A stretch of DNA of 64,000 nucleotides, from contig CM034549.1 in NCBI GenBank assembly GCA_020055645.1, forward strand, positions 3,410,001 through 3,474,000, written 5' to 3'. The DNA is from Tomocerus qinae (taxonomy: Eukaryota; Arthropoda; Collembola; Entomobryomorpha; Tomoceridae). This document shows, piece after piece, positions 50,945-63,929 of this stretch. A program made the position numbers and the translations under genes. Position 1 is the first letter of the stretch. Each line of letters opens with the position of its first letter. Under the pieces are notes generated by a model. The model worked only from the letters and a program-made list of their open reading frames with translations. It ran no database searches and was not told the DNA's origin.

Positions 50945-53900
50945 CATCCAATGTCAGAGATTGTCAGAGAATGATGAATTGAGTTATGCAACTCCAAAAT
51001 CCTGACAAAATGCTGCATTTGGTTAATGTTAAATTACAAATTTTACGTTTGAAATTATGTTTGAATGTCAATGGACTAGTAATGAATGGACGTAAAGTGT
51101 GTAATGTAAAACTGTGTATGATGTAGTGATATTGTTGAATAAGTGAAGTAGTAAGCCAAAAATGTTATTTTTTATTCTTGCCAGTGTCATTGGTAATTTA
51201 GTACCATTGTGTTTTGTTCTTGTCGTAACCTACCAATTATTTTATAAGTTTAACCACATTGTTGCATTGTGACCAAAATATTTAGCATTGAAATTTGAAC
51301 ATGAATTTCAATTCTTATCAACCAAATAAGTAAAGTTCATGATATTTTTCTTTGCACTTGTTCACAGAGCCACACCACAGGCATTGATACACGCCTAGAG
51401 GTTAAATGGTGATGAAAACAATGAGTTTGTTTATGTTCAACGTGTGTACTAAATGTGCAATATCAGTTCTACTGTGGGAAATAGGGTTTTAATGGTTTAG
51501 TTAAAATAACCTGGGGTCACAATGATAATTCTGCATTGAATTAGCATTATAACTATTTATATTCATTTGCTCAGGTCAGTTTATGCTTAGGTATTTATAT
51601 TTACATTTCACACAATAATATTACGGTCGAAACTTTGTGAGAACACAAGCCATGCCCATTTATTATTTAATGAAAAATGAGATATGTATCTCCATCTTTG
51701 TCTTCCAAATGTTTTAAAAGTACACGTAGTATATTTCTTCGTGTATTTATAACAAGTGTATACAATACTTAGTCTTTTGTTTTTCTTTATAAGTGTATTA
51801 TTGTGTATATGAACACGAAGCGATGGGAATCGACTTAGTATGGTTTCAACTCTAATTAAATAAAACGTATCAAATGAGAAATAAAGTACGTTCAGCGTAA
51901 AATGCCTATTTGGTATCAACACTTTAACACAACGTTGCATGCTTAGGTAGTTGCCACAATGTCTACCTGTGGCATATGGACACAGTTGATAAATGACTTC
52001 ATTAAGCATTATTGTTTATACCTGTGATTTATGTCTAATGCTAAAATATTACTGAATCATTTTTATTTACGCTTTCTGATTTAGCGGACATTTGAGTCCT
52101 CTCTGCAGTCTTTATGACAGATCATTCACAATTTCCATTGCAATTAGTCGTGATGGAATCGCACGGTATTTCACAAAAGCCAAACCTTGACAGACAAAAC
52201 AGCCGCTTCAGCAATTTGACTCTGAACTTAAATAAAACGACGTTTTACGTGGAATTGCTTTTATCTCTCGTTCTCCATCGTTTGTAGCTGCAACAAATTA
52301 GTTACAGCCAACAATCATATTCGCTGCATTCATTAATTTGTTTACACTACTTGTGCATTTACTGGTATTCACATAAAAGGAAATAGCCCTTGCAAATTTA
52401 ATTTTAAGCCATTAGTGCTAATTTACTTTAAATACTCTAAAAATTACTAGACCAATTCTGTGCAGTGATCAATAGTATTAAAGTAATGTATCTTCTGCGT
52501 GCATGGAGTAACATTACATTACAAAACCCACATCTTCTAATGATTTTAGACAGTTGTGACATTATTGGGGTGCGAGCACGAATTAGTTAACCCTGCCCAT
52601 AGACATTAGGCATGTGCTTAGAAATTACAATATCATCATTACAACATTTATAATGCTCATTCAAAATGCAATTCGATTTCATGGCACAACTTTGACTAAT
52701 TATCGTTGTAAAGTGTAAACTCAAAAGTACTTTCATTTTCCTTAATAACTCTGATAGTTGATTTGGCTATATCTGCTAACATATTATTATATTCTACCAA
52801 TGCAATGCATCAAAGTATTAAATGGTAGGACAAGTACTAATCAGGTAACACAGCTGTATAGATAAATGAGATAGCACTACACAATACAAAGTCCACTGAC
52901 TTGCCGTAATACACAATCGTACTGCGTAAGTAGTATTGGTATTATCTACGGAAGTGTTTCAAATCTCATGTACTTTTTCTATAGACTGACTTTCTGTTAC
53001 ACTCCACTAATGCACTACGGAACTTATTACTTAATACGCATTCTTAAATATAGGTAATTTCGTATGCCTAGATAAATGCAAGTACTTTCATTTCGTCTAC
53101 ACTTTATTACAATTGGTAAGCGGTTGATTATACACTTGCTATCTGTGGTTTACATCGCTACGATAATAATATGTGGTCGAATTAAATAGTTTACTTTAAA
53201 AGCATCGAAAAAAAGTATTTCCACTGTTAGGAAGGAAGGAGTCTCTAAACAAGTCGATGATCAAGTAATAATTAGTTGGGATAGTTTTAAAGTTTTAATC
53301 TGCTGGTATTATACAGACACCAAGGGATGTATTGCCCATGTCAGACTGAAAGACAGTAATTATATGTATAAAAATTAATAGTTTAGTTTACATACTTACC
53401 TATATACTCTAAAGATATAGGATATTGCAGAGTGGAACGTATTTAATAGGTATAAAAATATACAACTAGCATATTAATACTAGAACGTACTTCAATGACA
53501 TAAAAATTGCAATTATTCAACGATGTGAAGACTTAGTTTATTGGACTGTGAAGAAAAAAATAGTCGTGCTAAGACAGAAACCATTCAAACGCACCTAGTT
53601 AATAATTTCTACAGTTTATAATTGAATAGTAATAGTAGAGCAGTCAGTACCGGCGGTTGGTGCAATAACAAGTTGCAAAACTGTAGCAAAATCATAATTT
53701 TCTCACTAATAAGTAAATTGAGTGTTAGAATCATGTTGGAAGCAATTAAACGTGATCTGCACGCGATTTTGTGGTTCAGCAGTATTATGCTTAATGTCAA
53801 ATGTGCGCTTCTCATTTCTGGTGTTGACATGTCTATACTATATTTATTCCACGAGGTGAATATTTTCAAGAAGCAGCATATGGATGGATTCGGCATGCGT

Positions 53901-55324
53901 CTGGGATTGAGTAAAACAAACCTCATGTCAAGGTGTGCGTATGACATAGGCAATAGTTGGCTCTAGGTAGGTACACTTACCAACCTGCAATTTGTGCTAA
54001 ATAAATCGAAATATTTGAAAGTAATTTCGTAAGATAAGCAATAAGCAAGGGCGCACTCAACTTCATCTTTAAAATAAAAAAGTGAATTAAGGACATCTTA
54101 TAAGATTCTGTAACATTAATAATCTACATATATTCTTCCATTAGAACCTTTGCAAGTGAAGATTGCATTTGTGTATATACCCGTAGTAAATAGTTGCATA
54201 CAGCCCATAGTCGACAGACCTACATATGTAGAGTGTATATAGGTTAGTTTATGCATTATAGACACAAAGCACTGAAAACGAGTTCCTATTGCATTTTCAA
54301 TAAATCCAAATGCACACAATGAATGGAATACTAAGTGAGAAGGGAGATTGAAAATTGGATTACGCACGTAGGTACCAATCAGTATGTATAAATATTAGCC
54401 AGCAGCCACCACACACAACACCGTTAGCCACTTGCTCAGATATAAAAATGTATTTCATAAAGGCCTAATAGGCAGTTACGTTGTAAGGTACCTGACAGGC
54501 ATTTATGAAGTGAGAGTGTTCTGTTTTGTGCATAATATAAAGATACATGGCTATATAGTCTTGCTTGTTATAAGAAAGACTTGACTCGCTTTGACTTGAG
54601 TTGCGTAACAATACGGTTACGATAAGTTCTCAGTCTTCTTTCTATACTTTTGCATGTTATTCTAGATTCTGTTCACTATTTACCTAAGACATTCTATATC
54701 TACCTGTGCAGTGATAAGTACTAATAAGTAATATGCGTTTATCACAACAATGCAATCAACTCGTTAGAATGTTAAGTTGTATAATATGCAATACTATGTG
54801 TGTCTGAATGAATATTCTCGTATAAACAAAGAAAAGGAGTCGAGGTGCGTGTAGTCAGAGACAACTGCTAACTACATTCACATTCACTGATTACAATTCA
54901 GTGTACATCTGTCCGTGTTATAATAACACACTCAACTCTTGCATTGGATGACCAAGCAGGAGAGACTGAGGATTTTCAATCAGTCTTCTTCATTAGGCGG
55001 CTGGCTACACACGACCATTCCTTCGCTAAGCAGGAAGCCGCTTTTGCCAAAAATTATTTGGGTCCAATCTTTGTCTCATTTTCACAGAAACGTGTTCAGA
55101 AGTAAACAATAAATTACACGACCTGTTTTGTTTACGTTTTTCCATAATTCTGTTGTTCCATATTCTTGATAGCTGTGCTCTATTATACATGTAAAAAGTG
55201 GTCATTACAAGTGCGCTAACCAAACAAGGCTACTATCAACTATTACAAGTGCTGTTATGTTACTTTTAGTGTCTTATACTTAATCTTAACAACATCAGTG
55301 TAGAAATTGTGTCAAATAGTGAAA
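50945..55324. other. Spacer between GMC genes B and C
   Basis: No gene is recognised. Overlapping frames at 53609-53966 on both strands have no identifiable domain and are likely chance. The right end should contain the promoter and leader of gene C. Confidence 0.5.
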
Positions 55325-58300
55325 ATGCATCGACAAGTTCGACAAGCAGTGGAAGGCGCCGGAGGCCCTTTTCCAGGACTAGCCGGAGCAACTTTATTAG
55401 GACCTTTAGCTAATTGGTTCCAAATTTTCATGTTTGGTTTTCTCGGGGTCCTCGGCCCTTCTATTTTAATGTTTAGTAATATGGACGCTATGACGGATCA
55501 GATGAAAGCCAGCTTTTACGACACCGAAGACACTTTTGATTTCATTGTCGGTGAGTGCACTGTCAAAAAACGTGATGAAGATTGTATTGAGGCAGGCATG
55601 TAATCATTAAATAGTGTAAATAATAAGCATGTAAGGTAAGGTGCATACCATCATGCTGTTATGCAAGATTGCGTAGTTCATTTGCAAAAAAGAAGCTTAT
55701 TATTACAAATTTCGTAAGATTCTGGCTAAAGGGTAACATCAGATGTAGGCGTAAAAGTAGACAAAGAGACTACCAAAAGCAAAGCACGAATTCTTCAACG
55801 ACGAAACTACGCAATGCAGCCTTTCAGGTTGAAACTAAAGCTTCTCCAAGTTATATAGAGTTTTAGCCACAAATTATATGTGGAGATTGATTAGATGCAT
55901 TATTTGGCAAAGCTGAACCCATGCAGAAATTGTGTGGTCAAGTTTTTGCTGTTAGGATGGTAAATGATAAGTAAAATGCAATGCGTGCAATAACTACTTA
56001 CGATGTGTAATGTGTAATCACCTACGCATGTGATTTAGCTATGCATATTATTATTGTATCGTCTTAAGCAACCAGACGAGACCGAGGGAGTTGTCTTAAG
56101 TTAGCTAATTTTTATACTGAATTAAATCTTTCTTAGTTTGTAATTTTGTGATAAATTTTGCGCATAAAAGATGTCTATTTTTTGTTCAATTATGTACACA
56201 TGTTTGGACATTAACCTGTTCGCGACAACTTTATGATGATGTTATGATAATGTGACATGCAATGATGTTTTGCAGTCGGGAGCGGAAGGTAATTTAATGT
56301 TTTTTGTACAACCTTTAGTAGTAATAATTCGTACACTAAATGAGGCAACACGTAAAAATGTACTTATGAATACGTATTCTGCATTAATAGAGTAATTAAG
56401 CTATGTATGTACTTTTTTGCAGTTCTGGAGCAGTTGTAGCTCATCGGCTTTCCGAGGATTATCGCGTTTTATTGCTAGAAGGTTTGTTAACAGATCTATT
56501 AATTATAGCTATAATTGTTTGCTTGAGGTATCTATCAGTAATTAATTACTCATGATGAATAAATAAATAAATAAATAATGAAGCTGGAGGAGAACCATAC
56601 CCTGGAACTGCAATTCCAGCCACAGCTTTTCTCTTGCTAAATCGACCAGGACTGGATTGGAATTATCTCACAACACCACAGGAAAAAGCATGCTTTGCTA
56701 TGAAGAAAGGTCAATGCATTTGGCCCAGAGGAAAAGCACTAGGAGGTAAAACAACGAATTACAATTATGCATTTTCTTTTTATAACCGTTGAAAGACTCT
56801 GCGTGGTTTATGAAAATTCTGGAGATTTATGCATATGTTACGCAATTAGGTAGCAGCTTGTTAAATTTTATGGCTTTTCACCGAGGACATCCGTACGATT
56901 ACGACAATTGGGCGAATATAACTGGAGATCCTGTTTGGAAATTCGACAATGTACTAAATTACTTCAAGAAGTCGGAAAATTTTAATTATGATGGAGTTTG
57001 GGATGACAAGATGCGGAAATTTCATGCAAAGAATGGTCCCTTGAATATTGCTGTTCCAGCCTACACGGGAATGGGAGGTAAATAGTGGCCAGGTTATCAA
57101 TGTAACTTCATGTTTCAAGATATTATCAAAAATCTAACACTGAAAATTGTGAATATTTTAGACTATTTTGTCAAAGCTGGAAGAGAAATTGGATATCCTA
57201 CTATTGACTATAATTCAGAATTCCAAGAAGGTAATAAATCTACGTTTTAAAAAACTTTGGTTTTTGATTACTTGGTACAATGTAATAGCAAAGTGATTTA
57301 TTTTAGGCTTTGGACTTTTCCAGTACAATCAAAAGAGAGGAAGACGCATGGACACTTACCATGCATTTTTGGAACCTATTCGAAATAGACCAAGTTTGGC
57401 TATTTACAAATTCGCTCATGTGGACAGAGTAAAATTTTGTGCTGAACTGAACATTGGTTTTTGCATTTATCTGAACAAATTAACATTACTTGTGTGATAT
57501 TTTAGGTTTTGCTAAGGAATAATAATGGAAATGTTGAAGCATACGGAGTAGAGTACACTAGACATGGTCAAAAGAAGAAGGCATTTTCAAAATATGAAGT
57601 TGTACTCTCAGCTGGGGCTTTAAACTCCCCAAAAATTCTCATGTTGTCAGGAATAGGTCCCAAAAAACACCTCCAATCGCACGGGGTAAGAATTATTTTC
57701 ATTTTAGTGCTAATATAATAGCAGTGATATGCAATGTTCTTTTAAAAACTGTGATCAATCACCTTAAATTTATCTACTTTTAGTACTGATACAATAATAT
57801 ATTTAAACTTCAAATGATTTTCAGATCAACGTTATAAAGGATCTGCCAGTTGGCCAGAATTTACAGGTACAATTATTAATTTTTAGTACTTTAGCATGCA
57901 ATTTTTTAAAAGTATTATATAATGTATTGTATTAGAAGCCATAAACATTTTCCGTTTCTTTTGTTACAGGATCATGTAATGAAGCTTTCATATTGGCATC
58001 ACTTTTCGTCGTTTGCAAAATATTACTTAGATTTACATGGATGATTTGTAATAACTAATCGTAATCTTTTCAAAAGGTTTCAACTTTCCTTGGTCCGTTC
58101 GTCATTAACAAAACAGTGTCATTTAATATGGACCGAGACATAAATCCGGAAGCTTTGACTAATTTCGCCTTAGATGGTAAAGGACCAATGACAACGACAG
58201 GTGTCCAAGCCACAGCTTTTCTTTCTAATGCACGAACAAAGCGAGAAGGGTTTGGCAGTTGGCCTAATTACCAATGGTAAGTAGCAATGATCGACAATAA

Positions 58301-59398
58301 ATGCATTGATTAATCTATTTTTGTCTATTGTTTCGGTGTAATTAACAAAATAATTACATCAATGAGATTAAATCTTGAGATTAATTTATTTCCTAGGGTT
58401 ATGTTGGGAACTTCCGTGTATAATCGCTATGGATCAGATAGTGAATTTGCGTTCAACATAAAGAACGGTCTTATGACTAAATACTACCAAACTGCCAAGG
58501 GAGTTGACTCTTTCCAGATAATTAGCATTTTGAGTCGACCTGAGGGAAGAGGCGAAGTCCTCTTAAAATCTGCCAATCCTGCTGATGGTTACACACAAAC
58601 TTTCATAAACAATTATGCATTATTATCGAATTGTCTTCATGCATTTTCATGTTCCTTATTGTAGCTCCTCTGATGGATCCTAAATATTATCACAACAAGG
58701 AAGATATCAAAAATATGGTCGAGAGTAAGAAGTCGATTTCATCCGCATATTCATTTAAACCATTCCCGATTTATCTTTTATTTATCTCTAAGTGTCATCT
58801 TTATTTTTAAAATAGGTATGAAACGAACTGTTGACCTTGTGGAGAAGACTGAAACTTTCCGTAAACTCGGAGGCCACCTTCTTCCGGTTCCTTTTCCAGG
58901 ATGCACAGTCTTTAAGTTCCGATCTAATGACTACTACGAATGTTTTGCAAGGTTTGTCCAGTCCTGTAAAGAATATTATGCAAAATCTAAAAAATGTAAA
59001 ACTAAACTTGTGTTTATGATTTCAGATCTATTTCTCTCACTATGTACCATCCTGTTGGCACCTGTCCAATGGTAAGTAATACCAAAACCTCATTAATTAA
59101 AGCATGAAAGGATAATTTATAAATATTTTGCTTAATTTACCAGGGAAAAGCTACTTCTAATAATGCCGTTTTGGATTCTCGTCTAAGAGTGATTGGAGTT
59201 CGTAATCTGCGAGTTGCAGATGCGTCTATAATGCCTAATATCGTAAGTGGTCATTCCTCTTACTTAACTCATCTGTATTCTAAAATTGTAATTAATATTT
59301 TGTATTGTTTTATATAGGTAAGCGGTAACACCAATGCACCTTGTATCATGATAGGAGAATTAGCTAGTGACTTAATTAAAAGAGACTGGATTAAATAG
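55325..59398 (+). CDS. GMC oxidoreductase C (membrane-anchored, with two microexons)
   Basis: Paralogue of genes A and B. Exons: 55325-55550, 56276-56288, 56423-56481, 56584-56745, 56850-57077, 57162-57230, 57307-57428, 57506-57685, 57825-57866, 57970-57975, 58077-58276, 58397-58587, 58665-58724, 58816-58951, 59026-59071, 59144-59242, 59318-59398, giving 639 codons and TAG. The anchor lies within 37-54 (WFQIFMFGFLGVLGP); a Gly-rich cytosolic or luminal head precedes it. The FAD loop VGSGSSG (76-82) comes mostly from a 13-nt exon. Signature 1 (RGKALGGSSLLN) is at 148-159 and signature 2 (GALNSPKILMLSGIG) at 330-344. Asp368-His369 come from a 6-nt exon. The active-site pair is His573 in HPVGTCPM and Asn617 in SGNTNAP. 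All canonical residues are present. The intron before 56584 ends in an AAAT repeat instead of a pyrimidine tract. Confidence 0.92.
56276..56288 (+). other. 13-nt microexon of GMC gene C (FAD-binding loop)
   Basis: TCGGGAGCGGAAG is flanked by TTTTGCAG and GTAATT. It joins exon 1 (phase 1) and exon 3 (phase 2) to restore VVGSGSSGAVVAHRL. Without it the frame shifts and the GxGxxG loop is lost. Paralogues A, B and D encode the loop within a larger exon. Confidence 0.85.
57970..57975 (+). other. 6-nt microexon of GMC gene C (Asp-His)
   Basis: GATCAT is flanked by TTGTTACAG and GTAATG. It lies between phase-0 introns of 103 and 101 bp and supplies the Asp-His of DHVSTFLGPF. A and B have [10 protein letters not shown] and DHISTYLGPF at the same place. 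Skipping keeps the frame but removes two conserved residues. Confidence 0.78.
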
Positions 59399-62300
59399 TA
59401 TGTAGACACAGAGTACAGATTAGAAAGTATCTCTACTAAAGACATGTACAGATAGATATTGTTTATTTACAAATGATATTAAATACTTATGTATAGCCAA
59501 AAATATTAATTAAGATGCCTCCATAGATAACGATCCTCAATCTCAGTGCAGAAACAGATATTACTTGTCTTGCAGGGAAGAATTAATTTTTCGCTATTTT
59601 AGCCAAAGTCATTTTTTCTTTGAATGACATTACTACAGAGATAAGTGTAACTTACATAAGTAATAGTAACAGAGATGATTACGAAATGCAGAGTACAGAT
59701 GAGATTTGTTAATCGTGAAAGTACTGATATATTGTATACAGCTATTGCCTACCTATACCTACTAAGTTGACCTAAACGTATCTAGTTTTACAATGGGCGA
59801 AATAAGGTGTATATTGTATGAAAAGGTAGTTTATAGTTATTTATTGCGAATCCTAGTATAAGTGTATAGATGTCAATGAATCAAAGCCAATAATATTCTT
59901 ACGTAAGGTTAATGGGTGCCTTGTCTATTTGTCATGAAGTAGTACTCTCACTACAGCCATTATGATTTACAGGTTTTCAAAGTTTTTAATTTTCAAAGTA
60001 GAGTAATTGGACAAAAGAATATTTGCGTGTGATGAAGGCCTCTCACTCTAATGTCACTGTCACTTATCTATTTAGAAGGAATTTTTTAAATAAAACTAGA
60101 AATTGAACCTATCTGCATCTGAGTACCTTTACTGCCATTTCATTAGATTGTATGTAGCTTAGCTACATATTCAGGTACTATTAATGTGATTCGAAATCAA
60201 AAGCTGAAAAACCCATACACAGATGTCACAATCCGATGCCCTTGCACTTGCACTGCCATGAACTACATAAAACTTGTTATCATTTGCATGACACATCGGT
60301 TGCATAACGCTTTCTTAACAAATTACCACTAAGTAGCCCAGATTAGGGTAAATAATTGGTTTCTTCGCGTGTTGTATGTAACAGAGTAACAGGATCACTT
60401 TCAAATAAGCATTTGCTTCAGAGAATCACCATCATCTATTGGATTGGGACAATATTTTAAGCAAACAGTCCAATGTAGTGTTATATATTCTTACTACATA
60501 TTATCATTATTTTATTTATACTTAATTTACTTACTTGTTTCTTGTGAATTCAATTCAATTCGATTTTAATATCTAAATCCACGTCGTGATTGCGTCATCA
60601 TGAACTGATGCCATCCCAATCACTAAACTCATGGTAAATCCCAATGAGTGTATTGCTTTTGCGTAAATTCTATCTGTTATTCATTTAAATCTGGTTTGTA
60701 GGCACTACTATTGACAATTACTCCTAGTATTTGATGTTATAAATATGTTTATCCTATATGTGAAAAATGTTTTAGTAGTTCACACTGTTAATTTTTATTG
60801 GACTCACTCCGGCCACATTTCCAGCCCTATCACATAGTGATCTGAAGAAAAACAAGTTTGCCGAAGGTGATGGTTATAGGGTTGGAGTTTCATCAGAATG
60901 CATCATACTTAAATATCTAAGTTTTCCTCTGGAGCACTGCGTCACTATTTCACCATGCTATGCCCGTGTGCTTTTAAACAAGTATCCGTGAGAATTTCCA
61001 GAACAGTCTGTCATGTAACTATAATTACCTTGAAGAAATAGAGCATTTATTCCAACGTTTAGTAGTACAAAAATGGAACATTTTTACATCCATACAATCA
61101 AAGCTGTATCGAGTGGGACTTTCGATGTCAGCCATCCCCGTCGACAAATCCAAAAAGACAATTTTCTCGAATGCTGAAGAAATTTTCGCCTCGTGCAAAT
61201 ATGTCAATTTTAGATCATTATGTTGACATAAAGAGACATTTATACTTGACAACTTGACATTATCATCACACCTCAAAACCGAGTTCGAAATATGGTAATA
61301 AATACTGCTTTGAGTATTGTAGATATTTATTTACACTGCCCGTCAGTAGATATTCACACTGACAAGGTACAAATTATTTGCAAGAAGGAAATGCAATAAC
61401 AAATCCAAGTATTAGTGAAGTAACATCTACTCATTAATTCTGCAGCCAGATCAAATCAATGCAAAAGTTACACAATAACAATAGCATTTTACCTTGTAAT
61501 AATGATTCAGATATGGGATATGGCATTACATTTTCTATTTTTTTCTGGAGATATATGAGATTAGAACAGAAATCTAAGCATAGTATTAGTAATGTAATGG
61601 TCCAACAAAATTTATGCATAAAAGACACCTCACCTTGGCGAATCTCTGTTCTCATGAAATTTATTCAGTGATCCCTATTTGGAAAAAATCTATATCATTG
61701 CATAATGCAGTGCAAATACTGCATTATGTTAATCTTAAGCTTGTGATTAAGAGTCTACAATATTGACACTATACTATGTTGACATTTCTAAGACTGCTCT
61801 AGAATTGATAAATGAAGAGTTTTCTTGTGTCTGCAAAGAATTAGAAATTAATCCTTTAAATTTCAGATTTTACTTAGTACAATTAGTAACACCTTAAAGG
61901 TGTTCTGGGTAAAATTCCCACCTCAAGTTAAATAAGTAGTATATAACACCGTGGTAATAGTACCAATGTAGACAGGAAAAGGAAATGATATTATAATAGT
62001 GCAGTGAATATCATTTATATGTGTAGCTAAGAAAGCAGAAAAAATGCTTACTCGTTCTCCAGAGACCTGCTACGTAACAGCAAACAGATAGAGTTCACAT
62101 ACAAACAGGTACATAATTAGTTTCGCTGCCATTCCTTTAGCAGTGCGTCCACTTAAAATTTCCAGTGAGTACAGTGAGAAGGAGTGATCCAGATTAGCTG
62201 GCAGTTTGTGAACAGAAAGGCTTAGTCAAGGATTTTAGCTTTTCGTTTCACTCCATTGATAAAAATGCTCTAGTGATTTTAAACATTGGTTTCAAATTTC

Positions 62301-62598
62301 AAATTCATCTCAATATAACTTTAGTATATTAAATTGCATTATCTTTATTACCGACCAGATTATCACTACTAATTCTGGAAGAGCATATTGTACCTAGCTA
62401 TACTAGAACTTACGAATTTTTGAATCTGTATGTCATTTTGTCAGCTAATTAATTCTAAGTTGAGTTGAGTACTAAGTTGAGGTACACGAAAGTATGCGCG
62501 TAGCCTACCGTTATAACATATTCGCGGAAATAGTTACGATCGGCCTAAGAACATCAATTTCTGTTAAAAGATCAAGCTAATTTCAAAATCGTATCAGA
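59399..62598. other. Spacer between GMC genes C and D
   Basis: No gene is recognised. Small perfect hairpins are present at 60151-60169 (TATGTAGCT arms) and 61701-61728. The right end should contain the promoter and leader of gene D. Confidence 0.5.
61701..61728. repeat. Perfect 11-bp hairpin
   Basis: CATAATGCAGT (61701-61711) and ACTGCATTATG (61718-61728) pair around a 6-nt loop. No function is evident. Confidence 0.75.
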
Positions 62599-63929
62599 AT
62601 GGCTGCCCAACTGGGATATTTTCAGTATATATTCTCGCTTATTCTCAACTTTATGTTCATAATGGTGGGAGTAGGAGTTATTGTGTTCAATTCCTTGGAA
62701 TTAGTGGGAGATCGAGTCAAATCCTCCTTTTTTGACCATGAGGACACATTTGATTTTATTGTTGGTAAGAATTACATACTTATGCATATTATTATTTAAC
62801 TATACATGCGCTGTAACGTAATGTGCTTCTGAACAGTTTACATTCATCTATCCGGATATAATTGACTAATTCAAAAATGAAAATCCGAAACAGTTTAATT
62901 GCCACCATTGCAAATAATACATTCCGTTTCCCAAAAGGAAGCAAAAACGAGCAGATTTGGAGGATCAGTCCTGTTGTCAATTAAAAATTTGTATTGTGTT
63001 AGCATCATGATTATTTACTTCCCGTGTGACTACATTAGCAAGGCTTATATCGGTGGAAAGATCGTGTCATGCATTATTAAAATTTGGTATTTTCAACGGA
63101 CAGAAAATTGTTGAATTTTCTAGTCTTAAAATCTACATTATAACCACAGTCTGAGTCAAAGGAATTTTACCAACCTTTTATCTATCTATATAATATGTCT
63201 GGTAGGGAGAGCCTAAACGCGCAAATGCTAGATGTCTTCAACTTTTCAAGCACATTGGATTACTATGAAAATGATTCAGATTTATATATGTATCAAAAGC
63301 GTTTCATATCATTTGTACTGTAATTACAATTATATCTAATCTAAAAGTCAAACAACTACGTATACCAATAATATTATGGATTATACCAAAAATACCTAGG
63401 CTAAATACCTATAGACTGCAATTTTGAATGAATAGGGGCTAGGGCTAGTAGCTATACATTTTTATAATTTTTATGAATATTGATACTCAATAGTTAGATA
63501 GAATGCAGATGGCTATTTCACTACTAAAGCTAATCATTAATCTTTATTCATCCTTATATGCTTATTTTATTAGCATGCATTTTTACTTGCAGTGGGAGGA
63601 GGAAGTGCGGGTGCAGTTGTCGCATCACGATTGTCAGAAAATTATAAAACATTGCTGCTGGAAGCCGGTGGGTCACCAAATCCCATATCATATATTCCAA
63701 TTACAGCTTTTTTGATGCTCAATCGTCCTGCAATAGACTGGCAAATGCTAACAGTGCCTCAAAAAAATTCTTGTTTAGCAATGAACCAACAGGTAGTAGC
63801 AAATAAATGTCAACTTGAATAGTGGAATTACTGAGTGAAAAATGAAAACGCCTAAAATTATCATAATAATATGATCCATTGTCAATTTTATTTTGCAGAG
63901 AAGTATATGGAGTAGCGGAAAAGGTTTAG
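62599..63929 (+). CDS. GMC oxidoreductase D, 5' part only (runs off the window)
   Basis: Fourth paralogue. Visible exons: 62599-62764, 63593-63792, 63899-63929, followed by a GTAAG donor; the rest lies beyond the right edge. The N-terminus has a long hydrophobic anchor at about 10-31 (FSLILNFMFIMVGVGVIVF). It is followed by the array-specific linker (FDHEDTFDFIVVG) and the FAD loop VGGGSAG. Exon 3 ends in SSGKGLG, the start of GMC signature 1. The intron that splits LEAG in A, B and C is absent here, so exon 2 is correspondingly larger. Catalytic residues cannot be judged. Confidence 0.88.

Noticed and set aside
53609-53966. Overlapping 114-codon frames on both strands
   Set aside because: No recognisable domain on either strand, no splice context, and the mirror overlap suggests chance.
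57976-58076. Reading through after GATCAT as a longer exon of gene C
   Set aside because: Continuing in frame after GATCAT (57970) gives about 24 codons unlike the paralogues and reaches a stop at 58042. Splicing at GTAATG to 58077 restores DHVSTFLGPF.
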